NCBI RefSeq assembly: GCF_008905045.1
Contig: NZ_VWMY01000009.1
Coordinates: forward strand, 137,434-201,433
Direction of reading: 5' to 3'
DNA length: 64,000 nucleotides
DNA from: Streptomyces albicerus
Lineage (GTDB): Bacteria > Actinomycetota > Actinomycetes > Streptomycetales > Streptomycetaceae
Shown: positions 34,788 to 44,447 of the stretch, in pieces
Position numbering within the stretch: the stretch's first letter is position 1
Layout of the letters: each line of letters begins with the position of its first letter
The notes under the pieces: generated by a model
The model's database searches: none
What the model saw: only the letters and a program-made list of their open reading frames with translations
Told to the model about the DNA's origin: nothing
Position numbers and translations under genes: made by a program

Positions 34788-36364
34788 CCGCCGAAGGTAC
34801 GCAGGGTACGCAGGACACCAAGCGGGTCATCCGCCGCGCGCTGATCAGCGTCTACGACAAGACCGGGCTCGAGGAGCTCGCCCGCGGTCTGCACGCGTCG
34901 GGTGTCGAGCTGGTCTCCACCGGCTCCACCGCCGCGAGGATCGCCGCCGCCGGGGTTCCGGTCACCAAGGTCGAGGAGCTCACCGGCTTCCCCGAGTGCC
35001 TGGACGGCCGGGTCAAGACGCTGCACCCGCGCGTGCACGCGGGCATCCTCGCCGATCTGCGCCTGGAGTCCCACCAGCGGCAGCTCGTCGAGCTGGGCGT
35101 GGAGCCGTTCCAGCTGGTCGTCGTGAACCTCTACCCGTTCCGCGAGACCGTCGAATCGGGCGCCACCCCCGACGAGTGCGTCGAGCAGATCGACATCGGC
35201 GGCCCCTCGATGGTCCGCGCCGCCGCCAAGAACCACCCGTCCGTGGCGGTCGTCACCAGCCCCGAGCGGTACGCCGATGTGCTGGCCGCCGCCCGCGACG
35301 GCGGCTTCGACCTGCGCGCCCGCAAGCGGCTCGCCGCTGAGGCCTTCCAGCACACGGCCGCGTACGACGTCGCCGTCGCCTCCTGGTTCGCGAGCTCGTA
35401 CGCACCCGTCGACGACTCGGACTTCCCGGACTTCATCGGCGCGACCTTCGAGAAGCGCAGCACCCTGCGCTACGGCGAGAACCCGCACCAGGGCGCCGCG
35501 CTGTACGTCGACGGCAGCGGCGGCCTGGCCGACGCCGAGCAGCTGCACGGCAAGGAGATGTCGTACAACAACTACACGGACACGGACGCCGCCCGCCGTG
35601 CCGCGTACGACCACGACGAGCCCTGCGTCGCGATCATCAAGCACGCCAACCCCTGCGGCATCGCGATCGGCGCGAACGTCGCCGAGGCGCACCGCAAGGC
35701 GCACGCCTGCGACCCGCTGTCGGCGTTCGGCGGCGTGATCGCCGTCAACCGCCCCGTCTCCAAGGAGATGGCCGAGCAGGTCGCCGAGATCTTCACCGAG
35801 GTCATCGTGGCGCCCGAGTACGAGGACGGCGCGCTCGAGGCCCTCACCAAGAAGAAGAACATCCGCGTCCTGCGCGCCCACCAGGCCCCCTCGGCCCCGG
35901 TCGAAATCAGGCAGATCGACGGCGGCCGCCTCCTCCAGGCCGCCGACCGCCTCCAGGCCGACGGCGACAACCCGACCTCCTGGACCCTGGCCACCGGCGA
36001 GCCCCTGTCGCCCGGCGAGCTCGACGAACTCGCCTTCGCCTGGCGCGCCTGCCGCGCGGTCAAGTCCAACGCGATCCTCCTCGCCAAGGACGGCGCTTCG
36101 GTCGGCGTCGGCATGGGCCAGGTCAACCGGGTGGACTCCTGCAAGCTGGCCGTCGAACGAGCGGGCGCGGACCGCGCGCGGGGCTCCTTCGTCGCGTCGG
36201 ACGCGTTCTTCCCCTTCCCGGACAACATCGACGTCCTGAGCGCTGCCGGCGTCAAGGCGATCGTCCAGCCGGGCGGTTCGGTCCGCGACGAGCTGGTGGT
36301 CGAGGCGGCGAAGAAGGCGGGCATCACGATGTACTTCACGGGGACGCGGCACTTCTTCCACTGA
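34784..36364 (+). CDS. purH: Bifunctional AICAR formyltransferase / IMP cyclohydrolase
   Basis: PurH performs the last two steps of IMP synthesis. The 526-residue product has an N-terminal MGS-like cyclohydrolase domain ([36 protein letters not shown]-like [12 protein letters not shown]) and a C-terminal AICAR transformylase domain ([14 protein letters not shown]; catalytic Lys-His in [28 protein letters not shown]). It ends TGTRHFFH as usual. GTG 34784 overlaps the purN stop, giving translational coupling. A bidirectional hairpin follows at 36414-36450. Confidence 0.97.
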   Translation: MTAEGTQGTQDTKRVIRRALISVYDKTGLEELARGLHASGVELVSTGSTAARIAAAGVPVTKVEELTGFPECLDGRVKTLHPRVHAGILADLRLESHQRQLVELGVEPFQLVVVNLYPFRETVESGATPDECVEQIDIGGPSMVRAAAKNHPSVAVVTSPERYADVLAAARDGGFDLRARKRLAAEAFQHTAAYDVAVASWFASSYAPVDDSDFPDFIGATFEKRSTLRYGENPHQGAALYVDGSGGLADAEQLHGKEMSYNNYTDTDAARRAAYDHDEPCVAIIKHANPCGIAIGANVAEAHRKAHACDPLSAFGGVIAVNRPVSKEMAEQVAEIFTEVIVAPEYEDGALEALTKKKNIRVLRAHQAPSAPVEIRQIDGGRLLQAADRLQADGDNPTSWTLATGEPLSPGELDELAFAWRACRAVKSNAILLAKDGASVGVGMGQVNRVDSCKLAVERAGADRARGSFVASDAFFPFPDNIDVLSAAGVKAIVQPGGSVRDELVVEAAKKAGITMYFTGTRHFFH

Positions 36365-36413
36365 GTGGTTTCCCCTGCGAGATTCCCTCGCCGTCCTCGG
36401 GGAGACGGCTCAT

Positions 36414-36450
36414 CCGCCCGTACGTGGTGCAGTCCGCCGCGTACGGGCGG
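36414..36450. terminator. Bidirectional hairpin between purH and the Ser/Thr kinase gene
   Basis: CCGCCCGTACG (36414-36424) and CGTACGGGCGG (36440-36450) are exact complements with a 15-base loop, placed between two convergent stops (36364 and 36465). There is no long T-run. Confidence 0.75.
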
Positions 36451-36464
36451 TCCTCATTCCCGCC

Positions 36465-38387
36465 TCACGTCGAACTGCGCAGCGCGGCCCAGGTGTTGGG
36501 GCCCACCTGGCCGTCGACGTCCAGTCCCTTGTCGCTCTGGAAGAGCCTGACCGCCGCCTGGGTGTCCTCGCCGAACTGGCCGTCCACGCCCGCGCCGCCG
36601 ATGCTGTACCCGCGCTTGGCCAGCATGCACTGCACCTGTACGACGCGCTGGCCCTTGTCACCGCGCTGCGTGAGCTGGGTGCCGGAGTAGTACGTGCACT
36701 GGGAGATCCACGGGGGAGTGGCAGGCTTGGCGGTGGTCTTGGTCGGGGCGGGGGTGCTCCCGCCATTCTCGCCAGCCCCTCCATCGCCACCGCTGCCGCC
36801 CGCCGCGGTGGTCTCCGCTCGGGTGGGCGAGGCCTGCGCACCGCCCTGGCCACCGCCGGCTCCGGCTCCAGCTCCGCCGGAGTCGTCCTCGCTTCCCTCG
36901 CCCTTGTCCTCCTTCTCGCGGGAAGGGGAGGGAGAGGCCGAGCGGGAGGAGTCGGGGGACGGCGAGTTCTTCTTCTCTCCCTCCTCGCCCTCCGAGGCGG
37001 TGGTTGCGGCGGTCGGCGTGGAGGACGCGGTGTCGGCGGAGTCCGGGCGGGTGAGCAGAAACGCGCTCACGGCCACAGCGCACACGGCGAGCACCGCGGC
37101 CACGACGAAGTACGGCTTCCGACCGCTGCGCCTGGTCGCGGCCGAAGTGGGGTCGGGCGGCGCGATGCTGCTCGGCACGACGTGTGCGGGCGGACCGTAC
37201 TGGCCGTACTGGCCGCCGGGCGGTGTCGGCGGACCATAGGCGCTCGGCGGTGTCGGCGGACCGTACGCGCTCGGCGGTGTCGGCGGACCGAAGGCGGGGC
37301 CCGGAGCGGGTGACGCCACGCGTTCCGTGGGCGTACGGAAGTGGCCCGTCTGCTGGGCGGAGGCATGGCCCAGCATTTCGTGGGCCTGGTGCCGGGCGAG
37401 CAGCCGGGAGTTGAGCGGTTCCTGCCACGACGGCGCACTCGGCGTACCCGGTGTGCTCGGTGTGCTCGGGGCACTCGGTGTGCTCGGCGTGCTGGTTTGC
37501 GTCGCGGCCGCGTCGATCAGCTGCCGCGGCGTGGGCCGCCCGGCCGGGTCCTTGGACAGGCAGGCGAGGAGCAGCGCGGCCAGCGGGGGATCCGCCTCCG
37601 ACAGCTCGTCCATGATCTCGGACTTGGGTTCCTCGAAGGCGACGCGGTGCATGACGTCCACACCGGTGCCGTCGCCGAACGGGGCGCGTGCGGTGGCCGC
37701 GTAGACGAGTGTGCCCGCGAGTGAGAACACGTCGGAGGCGGTGTCGCAGCGGCCTTCCCGGAGGTACTCGGGGGACATGAAGGCGGGGGTTCCGACCCGG
37801 TTCCCCGTGGTGGTGATCGCGCTGCTGTCGGCGGCCTGCGAGATGCCGAAGTCGATCACGTGCGCACCCTGCAAGGACAGGATCACGTTGGACGGCTTGA
37901 GGTCGCGGTGCACGATTCCGGCGGCGGCCAGCGCCGACAGGGCCTGTCCGAGTTCGCCCACCAGCCGCCACACGCCCGCCGGTTCGAGCCCGCCGCACTC
38001 GCGGGTGGCCTCCGCCAGGTTGAGGCCGGGCACGTACTGCGTGGCCATCCACAGCAGCTCGTCCTGGAACCCGGTGCCCAGGAGCTGCGGCGCGTGCGGT
38101 GTACGAACCCGGTCGTGCACGGCGGCTTCCCGCTCGAACCGCCGCCGGAACTCGGCGTCCTCGGCGTACTCGGGCCGGATCACCTTCACCGCGGCGAGCC
38201 CCGGGTTGTCGTCGACGGGACGCGCGAGATAGACCCGGCCCATTCCGCCACTGCCGAGCAGCCCGAGCGGCACGTACGGTCCGACGCGCGCCGGGTCCAC
38301 GGGCCGTAACGGGCTCGCCCCCGCCTGCTCCAGCGCGGCGTCGCCGGACGCCGGAGAGTACGGCGGCGTGGGCCGCTGGTCCGACAT
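36465..38387 (-). CDS. Transmembrane Ser/Thr protein kinase with C-terminal peptidoglycan-binding domain
   Basis: A 640-residue eukaryotic-type kinase. The kinase domain (about 35-290) has intact motifs: LLGSGGMGRVYLA, AAVKVIRP, IVHRDLKPSNVIL, VIDFGISQA and an SPEYLREG (APE-like) block. A Pro/Thr-rich juxtamembrane segment with APSTPSTPGTPSAPS and YGPPTPPSAYGPP repeats leads to one TM helix (VVAAVLAVCAVAVSAFLL). Outside the membrane come an acidic/Ser linker and a PG_binding_1 domain (VQVQCMLAKRGYSIGGAGVD; FQSDKGLDVDGQVGPNTWAA). It likely senses cell-wall state through the PG-binding domain in place of PASTA repeats (inference). ATG 38387 follows GGGGGA. The gene stands alone. Confidence 0.93.
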   Translation of the reverse strand: MSDQRPTPPYSPASGDAALEQAGASPLRPVDPARVGPYVPLGLLGSGGMGRVYLARPVDDNPGLAAVKVIRPEYAEDAEFRRRFEREAAVHDRVRTPHAPQLLGTGFQDELLWMATQYVPGLNLAEATRECGGLEPAGVWRLVGELGQALSALAAAGIVHRDLKPSNVILSLQGAHVIDFGISQAADSSAITTTGNRVGTPAFMSPEYLREGRCDTASDVFSLAGTLVYAATARAPFGDGTGVDVMHRVAFEEPKSEIMDELSEADPPLAALLLACLSKDPAGRPTPRQLIDAAATQTSTPSTPSAPSTPSTPGTPSAPSWQEPLNSRLLARHQAHEMLGHASAQQTGHFRTPTERVASPAPGPAFGPPTPPSAYGPPTPPSAYGPPTPPGGQYGQYGPPAHVVPSSIAPPDPTSAATRRSGRKPYFVVAAVLAVCAVAVSAFLLTRPDSADTASSTPTAATTASEGEEGEKKNSPSPDSSRSASPSPSREKEDKGEGSEDDSGGAGAGAGGGQGGAQASPTRAETTAAGGSGGDGGAGENGGSTPAPTKTTAKPATPPWISQCTYYSGTQLTQRGDKGQRVVQVQCMLAKRGYSIGGAGVDGQFGEDTQAAVRLFQSDKGLDVDGQVGPNTWAALRSST

Positions 38388-38737
38388 GGGTCCCCCGATG
38401 CGCTGTTCTTCGGCAGCCGTTCTTCCGTAAAGGTCCGTTCTGCCACCCCAGTTGACACGAGGCTATCGCGGTGTCCTGTGTCCCGCCGCACTCTCGGGCT
38501 GACCGGGGTCCGTGCCAAGCCGGAATCAGCAGCAGCGCGGGGCACGGCCTGAGGGGGCGTCAGGCACTACGAGCGACACCAGCGACTCCTTCTTGCCGTA
38601 GAGGCGCGGGCCGGAGCCCGCCGTGGGTCATTCACATTTCATCTGCCCGGAGTTCATCCAAGAGCTCGGGGCACGGACATGACGGCGGTCTCCGGCCCTC
38701 CCCCGAAGGAGCCGGAGACCGCCGCCGGTGAAGGGCG
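38388..38737. other. Intergenic region with terminator-like hairpin
   Basis: About 350 bases between the kinase start and the small secreted protein's stop. GGCGGTCTCCGGC (38685-38697) and GCCGGAGACCGCC (38712-38724) form a perfect 13-base stem with a 14-base loop, a likely terminator of the minus-strand secreted-protein gene that begins 14 bases after its stop. No gene is supported in the rest. Confidence 0.7.
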
Positions 38738-39151
38738 TCAGCAGGTGCGCAGGCCCGGGATCGGCTCCCAGTTGTTGCCGCCCGAGACCTTGGTCGCCGG
38801 GAACCAGCCCCAGGCCTTGTGGACGCTGCCGGTGTCACCCTGGGTGTAGAGCCACCAGTCGTTACGGGCGTCGCCGACGGGCGGGTTGGGGAAGCCCGGG
38901 TCCTTCGACTGGCAGACGAACCAGTTGTCGCCCGCGTACAGGTCGCCGATCTTGTTGCGGTGCCAGATGATGTCGCCGCTCTGGTAGTTGTGGCAGTAGC
39001 GGGCGGTGTAGGTGCGGCCGTCGGGGTCCGTCTTCGTGCCGGCGTTGCCCCAGCAGCCGTTCGGTGCCGCCGACGCGCTCGCCGGGGTCAGCACGATCGC
39101 CCCGGACGCCAGTACCGCCGCTGCGCCGAGTGAGGCCAGAGTGCGCTTCAT
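38738..39151 (-). CDS. Small secreted protein (SH3-like, unknown function)
   Basis: The 137-residue product has a standard signal peptide (MKRTLASLGAAAVLASGAIV... cleavage after ASASA) and a mature domain of about 100 residues rich in Trp, Gly, Asn and Tyr with four Cys (GCWGNAG, ARYCHNY, FVCQSK, GLRTC). The repeated aromatic pattern (IIWHRNK, NWFVCQS, DWWLYTQGD) resembles bacterial SH3-like exported proteins, but no family is certain. ATG 39151 has GGAGGG 10 bases upstream. It is followed by a hairpin terminator. Confidence 0.82.
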   Translation of the reverse strand: MKRTLASLGAAAVLASGAIVLTPASASAAPNGCWGNAGTKTDPDGRTYTARYCHNYQSGDIIWHRNKIGDLYAGDNWFVCQSKDPGFPNPPVGDARNDWWLYTQGDTGSVHKAWGWFPATKVSGGNNWEPIPGLRTC

Positions 39152-39244
39152 GATGGGTGTCCCTCCTGATGACGCCACCCCCGTAGGTGGACGTCTCCAC
39201 CCTTGTGCGGGAGGGAAGGGAGGGGTACCTCGGAACTCTCAGGG

Positions 39245-40810
39245 TCACTTCTTCCGCGGCGGCGTGTACTCCTTGAGGTAGTGGGCGACGCGGTCGGCGT
39301 AGTCGCGGTACTTCGGGGGAACACCGGCCGCGTCGTTCACGGACTTGTACGAGGTCCGGTAGGCGGCCGCCAGCAGCACCCGGCGGTCGCCGGACAACCC
39401 GGTCGGGTTGAGGCGCGGTTCCATGAAGCAGAGGTAGCGGCCCACGGCCGGGATGGACTCGGCGGGGGTGAGAGGAGGCTTGGGGGTCTCCTTCGCGGGG
39501 ACGCCGTCCGCGCGGATGTACCAGCGCAGGATGCTGGGGGTCCAGCGGGCGATGCCGTACTCGCCCTCGCCCACGGTGGGGTCGGAGAGGTCGGGGTCGA
39601 AGTTGCTCTCCGCCTTCAGGAGCGCGGCGATCAGCGCGGGGGTGACCTCCGGATGGACACAGTCGTGGGCGGAGTCGACGATCAGGCGGCGGTAGGCCAC
39701 CGGGACACCCTTGTCCGTACGGAGTTCGGAGGCGCCGTACGACGCGGGCGCGACCTTCGTGGGCCCCGAGCCCTTCCCGTCGTCGGAGCCGCCGTCCGCC
39801 AGCACGCTGACGCCGTAGCCGAGGGCGGCGACCGCGGCGGTGGCGGCCGCGGCGCCCAGCATCACACTGGACCGGCGTCTGCGCCCGAACCCGAGCAGGC
39901 GCGGCAGTCGTGGCGAGCGGGTCGCCCCGGCAGCCGTCTCGACCCGCCGCAGCAGGGTCTCCCCGGTGATGCGCTCCTGGTGCGTACGGGCCAGACAGGC
40001 CCGCACGATCTCCCGCCAGTCGTCCGGGAGTCCGGGGGACAGGCGCAGCTCGTCGGTGCCGCGCGCGTACCGCACCGCCGCGTCCCGGCGGGCCGAGGGC
40101 GTGCCGCCCGGCAGCGGGAAGGTGTCCGTGAGGACGAGGTGGGCGAGCACGCCGAAGGCCCAGATGTCGGCGGAGGGTCTGATCTGGCGGCCGCGTTCGC
40201 CGATCTCGGACCAGAGGAGCTCGGGCGGGGTGTAGTCGGGGGTGGAGAAGGCGGGGGTGTAGGCGTGGGTGCCCTCCAGTTCGGCGGCCATGTTGAAGTC
40301 GGCGAGGCGGGCCGAACCGTCCTTCATCAGCAGGACGTTGGCGGGCTTGAGGTCGCCGTGGACCCAGCCGGCACGGTGCAGCTGGGCGAGGCCCTCGCAG
40401 GTCTGCGCGAGCAGCGCGGGACCCTGCGGCGGCCGCGGGGAACGGGCCAGGAGCGCGGCCAGCGAGCCCTCGGCCCGTTCCAGTACGAGGACGGTGGCGC
40501 CGTCGAGGTCGGGGTGGTCCGGGTCGTCGACCGTCAGGGTCTCGTACATGCGGATGAGCCGCGGGCGGGTGAGCCTTCGATGCAACTCCACTTCCCGCTC
40601 GGCGAGTTCACGCAGATGCGTCAGTTGGCGGGGCGTACCCGTGCCGGTGGGCAGGAACTTCAGCGCGGCCGATTTCGGCAGGCCCTCCCGCGCATGGGTG
40701 CACCGGGCCTCGTACACGCTCCCGAACGCGCCCGTGGCGATCGGGTCCCGTACCTCCCAGGACCCCACCCGGTAGCCCTTGGGCACCGATACCGCGTAGC
40801 CCTCCGTCAC
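39245..40810 (-). CDS. Ser/Thr kinase-like protein fused to a lytic-transglycosylase-like domain
   Basis: The 521-residue protein has a kinase domain (about 15-290) with the glycine loop ATGAFGSVYEA, Lys in SAALKFLP, VHGDLKPANVLL (HGD for HRD) and LADFNMA, where the DFG Gly is Asn. One TM helix follows a run of Arg (SVMLGAAAATAAVAALGYGV). The exterior domain (about 375-505) looks like an SLT transglycosylase: LIAALLKAESNFDP has the catalytic Glu and motif I, then EYGIARWTPSILRWY. The protein could sense or remodel peptidoglycan and signal inward, or be a reduced-activity kinase. GTG 40810 overlaps the upstream FHA gene's stop by 4 bases (GTGA), so FHA and kinase are coupled. Confidence 0.85.
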   Translation of the reverse strand: MTEGYAVSVPKGYRVGSWEVRDPIATGAFGSVYEARCTHAREGLPKSAALKFLPTGTGTPRQLTHLRELAEREVELHRRLTRPRLIRMYETLTVDDPDHPDLDGATVLVLERAEGSLAALLARSPRPPQGPALLAQTCEGLAQLHRAGWVHGDLKPANVLLMKDGSARLADFNMAAELEGTHAYTPAFSTPDYTPPELLWSEIGERGRQIRPSADIWAFGVLAHLVLTDTFPLPGGTPSARRDAAVRYARGTDELRLSPGLPDDWREIVRACLARTHQERITGETLLRRVETAAGATRSPRLPRLLGFGRRRRSSVMLGAAAATAAVAALGYGVSVLADGGSDDGKGSGPTKVAPASYGASELRTDKGVPVAYRRLIVDSAHDCVHPEVTPALIAALLKAESNFDPDLSDPTVGEGEYGIARWTPSILRWYIRADGVPAKETPKPPLTPAESIPAVGRYLCFMEPRLNPTGLSGDRRVLLAAAYRTSYKSVNDAAGVPPKYRDYADRVAHYLKEYTPPRKK

Positions 40811-41562
40811 CGGGCCGCCCGGCTCGGCTCCGTCAGGACGAGCAGGTCGTCCTCCCGTACGAGGTCGAAGCGGAGCGCCAGGGAGACCAGGGACTCCTTC
40901 TTGCCGTTGAGGCGCGGGCCCGTGTCCGCCGTGTCGGGGCCCGGCTTGAGGCGCAGCTTCACGGCGAGGTAGTCGATGTTCCACTGGACCGAAGTGCGGG
41001 ACGCGGCGGGCCAGTTGGGGCGCAGCCGTTCGACGACCTGGTCGACGGTGGGCAGCGGGGCGTGCGGTTCGCCGCGCAGCCGGGGTTCGCAGAGGGCGGC
41101 GAGGACCGCGAAGTACCGCTTCGTGCGGTCGACGGAGAACGCGGGCGCGGTCGTCGCCCCGTCCAGGCCCTCCGGGGAGCGCAGATAGTCGTGGCGGGGC
41201 GCCCACACCTCGATGGGCAGCAGGTCGCCCGCCGCCGGGAGGACGATCCGGGAGAACTCGAAGGGGACCGGCGCGTCCAGACGGCCCGGGCCGACCTTGA
41301 TGTGCTCGCCCGCACCCTCAGGGTTCTCCACGACGTACGTCTGGTGGGCCGAGAAGTTGCTCAGTATCCAGAAGGCGCCCTGCGCGGTGATCGCCCCGGC
41401 CTTCCGGGACACGCCCTCGTGTGCGATCGCAAGCCCGTTCCCGGTCTCCGAGCGGCCGAAGGTGAGCCGCTCTCCGGGTGCCAGCCGGATCTGGGGGTCG
41501 GTGTGCCTGCCGTTGTGCCCGTCCTCCGTGGTCGGCGGAGGTACCACGATGATGCTGTACAA
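40807..41562 (-). CDS. FHA-domain protein coupled to the kinase-transglycosylase gene
   Basis: The 251-residue cytoplasmic protein has an N-terminal FHA domain (about 25-100: RLTFGRSETGNGLAIAHEGV, SRKAGAITAQGAFWILSNFS) that would bind phosphothreonine. The second half has a winged-helix-like pattern (VDQVVERLRPNWPAASRTSV; WNIDYLAVKLRLK) seen in Streptomyces FHA proteins. The start is the TTG at 41562, supported by GGGGAG 8 bases upstream; no nearby ATG or GTG has an SD. It is the likely substrate or reader of the kinase encoded by the overlapping gene. Confidence 0.83.
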   Translation of the reverse strand: MYSIIVVPPPTTEDGHNGRHTDPQIRLAPGERLTFGRSETGNGLAIAHEGVSRKAGAITAQGAFWILSNFSAHQTYVVENPEGAGEHIKVGPGRLDAPVPFEFSRIVLPAAGDLLPIEVWAPRHDYLRSPEGLDGATTAPAFSVDRTKRYFAVLAALCEPRLRGEPHAPLPTVDQVVERLRPNWPAASRTSVQWNIDYLAVKLRLKPGPDTADTGPRLNGKKESLVSLALRFDLVREDDLLVLTEPSRAAR

Positions 41563-41731
41563 GGCCGTTCTCCCCGTCCCGCTCCCGTCCCGTACGCAGC
41601 TATGGGATCAGGGTAGGGGGACGCGCGAGGGCCGTGTCCCCCCTCGCAGGGTGAAACACGGCCCTTGGCGTGAATGGCGCGAACGTGCCGTTCCGGAACC
41701 GGTGCCCGGACTGCGGCTCCGTGCTCCGGGG

Positions 41732-42346
41732 TCAGTACCTCGGGCGGTTGAACCACGCGGAGGCGGCGCTGTTCACCATCGAGGCCAGGATGATGCCGGC
41801 GATGGCGAGCGAGATGAGACCGCCGAAGGTGGCGGAACCGCCGCCGCCCTGCACGGTGTTGACGAGGCCGCCGAGGATCATCAGCGACGCGTACACGATC
41901 GTCGTGATGCGGATGGCGCTGCCGCCGGTCTTGAACTTGACGCCCAGGAAGATGGACAGGGCGCCCATGCCCACCAGGAGCGCCGCGAACAGGAAGCCCA
42001 GGCCGGCGAGGGTGTCGGTGTCGTCACCGCTGCCGACGCCGTTCGACACGTCCTGGGCGGCGCCGACGGCGATGCCCGCGATGATGCCGAACAGGAGCTG
42101 GAAGCCGGACAGGATGAACAGCAGGACACGCGCGGTCTTCATCAGACCGGGCATCTCGATGGCCATCTGGTTGCCGCCCGGATAACCGGGATACGCGGGC
42201 TGCTGCGGGTAGCCGTAGCCGGGCTGCTGCGGGGGAACGCCCTGCGGGTAGCCGTAGCCGGGCTGGCCCTGGGGAGGCGGGGGCGGGTACCCGGGCTGCT
42301 GGCCCTGCGGCGGACCGTACGGGTTGTTCGGGTCGCCAAAGCTCAT
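41732..42346 (-). CDS. Membrane protein with Pro/Gly/Tyr-rich N-terminus
   Basis: A 204-residue protein. Its first 58 residues are a Pro/Gln/Gly/Tyr tail (PGYGYPQGVPPQQPGYGYP) of the kind found on many actinobacterial membrane proteins. Four TM helices follow (VLLFILSGFQLLFGIIAGIA; LGFLFAALLVGMGALSIFLG; ITTIVYASLMILGGLV; FGGLISLAIAGIILASMV). Function unknown. ATG 42346 follows GGAGGAAAG. It stands alone between the FHA gene and folD. Confidence 0.82.
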   Translation of the reverse strand: MSFGDPNNPYGPPQGQQPGYPPPPPQGQPGYGYPQGVPPQQPGYGYPQQPAYPGYPGGNQMAIEMPGLMKTARVLLFILSGFQLLFGIIAGIAVGAAQDVSNGVGSGDDTDTLAGLGFLFAALLVGMGALSIFLGVKFKTGGSAIRITTIVYASLMILGGLVNTVQGGGGSATFGGLISLAIAGIILASMVNSAASAWFNRPRY

Positions 42347-42673
42347 GGCGTCTTTCCTCCGTCGTTGCGGTAAGTGCGGGGACGACGCGGCACATTTCGG
42401 AGGAAAGTTCTACAGATGCGGTTCGTCCCCCCGGTACTGTCCGCGGCACTGTGCCGCTCATCGTCCTTAACACGCCACTTATTTGTCCAGCCGGATACCG
42501 CGTGTGTTGTGCAAGTGCAACATCGCCGATCATGGTCGAACACGGAGCGGGGGAGCAGGGGAGGGCGCTGAAGAGGCCGGAAGAGGCCTTGAGGGAGGTA
42601 GAAGCCTTCAGGGAGCTGGAGGTATGGGGGGCCGGATTGGAACCAGGACCCGGTCATCCGCGAGGATGGGCAC
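42347..42673. other. Divergent intergenic region upstream of folD
   Basis: About 330 bases. A tight inverted repeat GCGGCAC-T-GTGCCGC lies at 42443-42457 and could be a regulator site or a small hairpin. Purine-rich GGAGG/GAGG runs precede folD. No gene is supported. Confidence 0.5.
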
Positions 42674-43528
42674 ATGACCGCCCAGATTCTCGATGGCAAG
42701 GCCACCGCAGCCGCGATCAAATCCGATCTGACCGTCCGCGTGGCGGCCCTGAAGGAGAAGGGCATCACGCCCGGCCTCGGAACCGTCCTGGTCGGCGACG
42801 ACCCCGGGAGCCAGAAGTACGTCGCGGGCAAGCACCGCGACTGCGCGCAGGTCGGCATCGCCTCCATCCAGCGCGAGCTGCCCGCCACCGCCACGCAGGA
42901 GGAGATCGAGGCGGTCGTCCGTGAGCTCAACGAGGACCCGGCCTGCACGGGTTACATCGTCCAGCTGCCGCTCCCCAAGGGCATCGACGAGAACCGCATC
43001 CTCGAACTGATGGACCCGGACAAGGACGCGGACGGGCTGCACCCGATGAACCTCGGGCGCCTCGTGCTGAACGAGCCGGCCCCGCTGCCCTGCACCCCGA
43101 ACGGTGTGCTGACCCTGCTCCGGGAGCACGGCGTGGAGATCAAGGGCGCCGAGGTCGTCGTCGTCGGCCGCGGTGTCACCATCGGCCGCCCCATGCCGCT
43201 GCTGCTGACCCGGCGCAGCGAGAACGCCACCGTGACCCAGTGCCACACCGGCACGCGTGACCTGGCCTCCCACCTGCGCCGCGCCGACATCATCGTGGCC
43301 GCCGCCGGCTCCGCCCACCTGGTCCGCCCCGAGGACGTGAAGCCGGGAGCCGCCGTCCTCGACGTCGGCGTCTCCCGCAGCGCCGAGGGCAAGATCGTGG
43401 GCGATGTCCACCCCGGCGTCGCCGAGGTCGCCGCGTGGATCTCCCCGAACCCCGGCGGAGTGGGCCCGATGACCCGCGCCCAGCTCCTGGTCAACGTGGT
43501 CGAGGCGGCGGAACGCAGTGCCGGCTGA
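42674..43528 (+). CDS. folD: Bifunctional methylene-THF dehydrogenase / methenyl-THF cyclohydrolase
   Basis: FolD interconverts 5,10-methylene-, methenyl- and 10-formyl-THF with NADP, supplying the one-carbon donor used by PurN and PurH. The 284-residue product has the catalytic block [14 protein letters not shown] (Lys), [25 protein letters not shown], the NADP-binding [14 protein letters not shown] (GRGVTIG where GRSxxVG is more usual) and [17 protein letters not shown] 42674 starts MTAQILDG as in relatives. The DUF3017 gene overlaps its end by 11 bases. Confidence 0.97.
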   Translation: MTAQILDGKATAAAIKSDLTVRVAALKEKGITPGLGTVLVGDDPGSQKYVAGKHRDCAQVGIASIQRELPATATQEEIEAVVRELNEDPACTGYIVQLPLPKGIDENRILELMDPDKDADGLHPMNLGRLVLNEPAPLPCTPNGVLTLLREHGVEIKGAEVVVVGRGVTIGRPMPLLLTRRSENATVTQCHTGTRDLASHLRRADIIVAAAGSAHLVRPEDVKPGAAVLDVGVSRSAEGKIVGDVHPGVAEVAAWISPNPGGVGPMTRAQLLVNVVEAAERSAG

Positions 43529-44348
43529 CCGGGACGCCCCGGGGCGTGACACCGCGCCCGAGCGAGACGAGGCCTCGGCCCAGGGCGGCGTCTCGGAGCA
43601 GGGCGTGGTGCCTGAGCAGGGCGTGGTGCCCGAGGAGGCGCCGCGGGCGCGGGGCGGCGCCGCGCGGCGCGGTACGCGGCCGCAGGGCGCCGAGTCGAAC
43701 GGGACACCCGTACAGGAGCGGGAGCCGCAGGCCACCGAGCCGCGAGCCGCGGTCCCGCGCGGCACGACCGCGCGAGCCGCTGAACCCGGCACCCCCGTGT
43801 CGGCGGCAGGCGATGAGCCCGGTACCGCCGCGTCCGACGGTGCAGAGGCCGAGGTCGCCCCGCCACAGGACGGCGAGCTCGCCGCCACCCCCGCGCAGGA
43901 CGGTGAGCCCACGGCCGAGGACGCGGTCAGCGCTCCCGGGCTCGACGGACAGCCCCGGAAGGTCACGCGGCGGTTTCCGCTGTTCACGCGGGACACCGCG
44001 CGGCCCGAGGGCGGCGGCCGGGCGGCACCCAAGGACGCGCCCGCGCCGGCCCGGCAGTGGCCGGTCCTCGCGGTCATCGGCACCGTCGGACTCGGTCTGC
44101 TGCTGACCGCGCTCGACGTCTTCCGGGTCGGCACCCTGCTGATCGGCGTCGCGCTGCTCGCGGGCGCCGCCATGCGCTGGATGCTGCCCGACGTGGGCAT
44201 GCTCGCCGTCCGCTCCCGCTTCACGGACCTCGTCACGTACGGCGTCCTGGGCGTGACCATCGTCCTGCTCGCGATGATGGCGCAGCCCAAGCCGTGGCTG
44301 GAGATCCCGTTCCTGGACGACACGCTTCATTTCACGATCAGGACATAG
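43518..44348 (+). CDS. DUF3017 membrane protein
   Basis: A 276-residue protein whose first about 170 residues are disordered and Glu/Ala/Arg/Pro-rich ([20 protein letters not shown]). The C-terminal DUF3017 region has three TM helices ([56 protein letters not shown]). GTG 43518 overlaps folD by 11 bases, so the genes are coupled, as is usual for folD-DUF3017 in Streptomyces. Function unknown. The disordered N-terminus is unusually long for the family, so a shorter internal start is possible. Confidence 0.82.
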   Translation: MPADRDAPGRDTAPERDEASAQGGVSEQGVVPEQGVVPEEAPRARGGAARRGTRPQGAESNGTPVQEREPQATEPRAAVPRGTTARAAEPGTPVSAAGDEPGTAASDGAEAEVAPPQDGELAATPAQDGEPTAEDAVSAPGLDGQPRKVTRRFPLFTRDTARPEGGGRAAPKDAPAPARQWPVLAVIGTVGLGLLLTALDVFRVGTLLIGVALLAGAAMRWMLPDVGMLAVRSRFTDLVTYGVLGVTIVLLAMMAQPKPWLEIPFLDDTLHFTIRT

Positions 44349-44373
44349 CGGGACATGACCCGTGCCTGACGGC

Positions 44374-44404
44374 GGCCCGCCCCCTCCCCCGAGGAGGGCG
44401 GGCC
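44374..44404. terminator. Hairpin between DUF3017 and the small PG-binding protein gene
   Basis: GGCCCGCCC (44374-44382) pairs with GGGCGGGCC (44396-44404), extended by CCTC and GAGG toward the loop. It separates two convergent genes. Confidence 0.78.
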
Positions 44405-44447
44405 CTTCCGGTCGGCCAGGCCGGCCAGGTCTGCCGGGTCTGCCGGG

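Noticed and set aside
34751..36361. 536-codon frame antisense to purH
   Set aside because: purH is unmistakable; the antisense frame is a codon-bias shadow.
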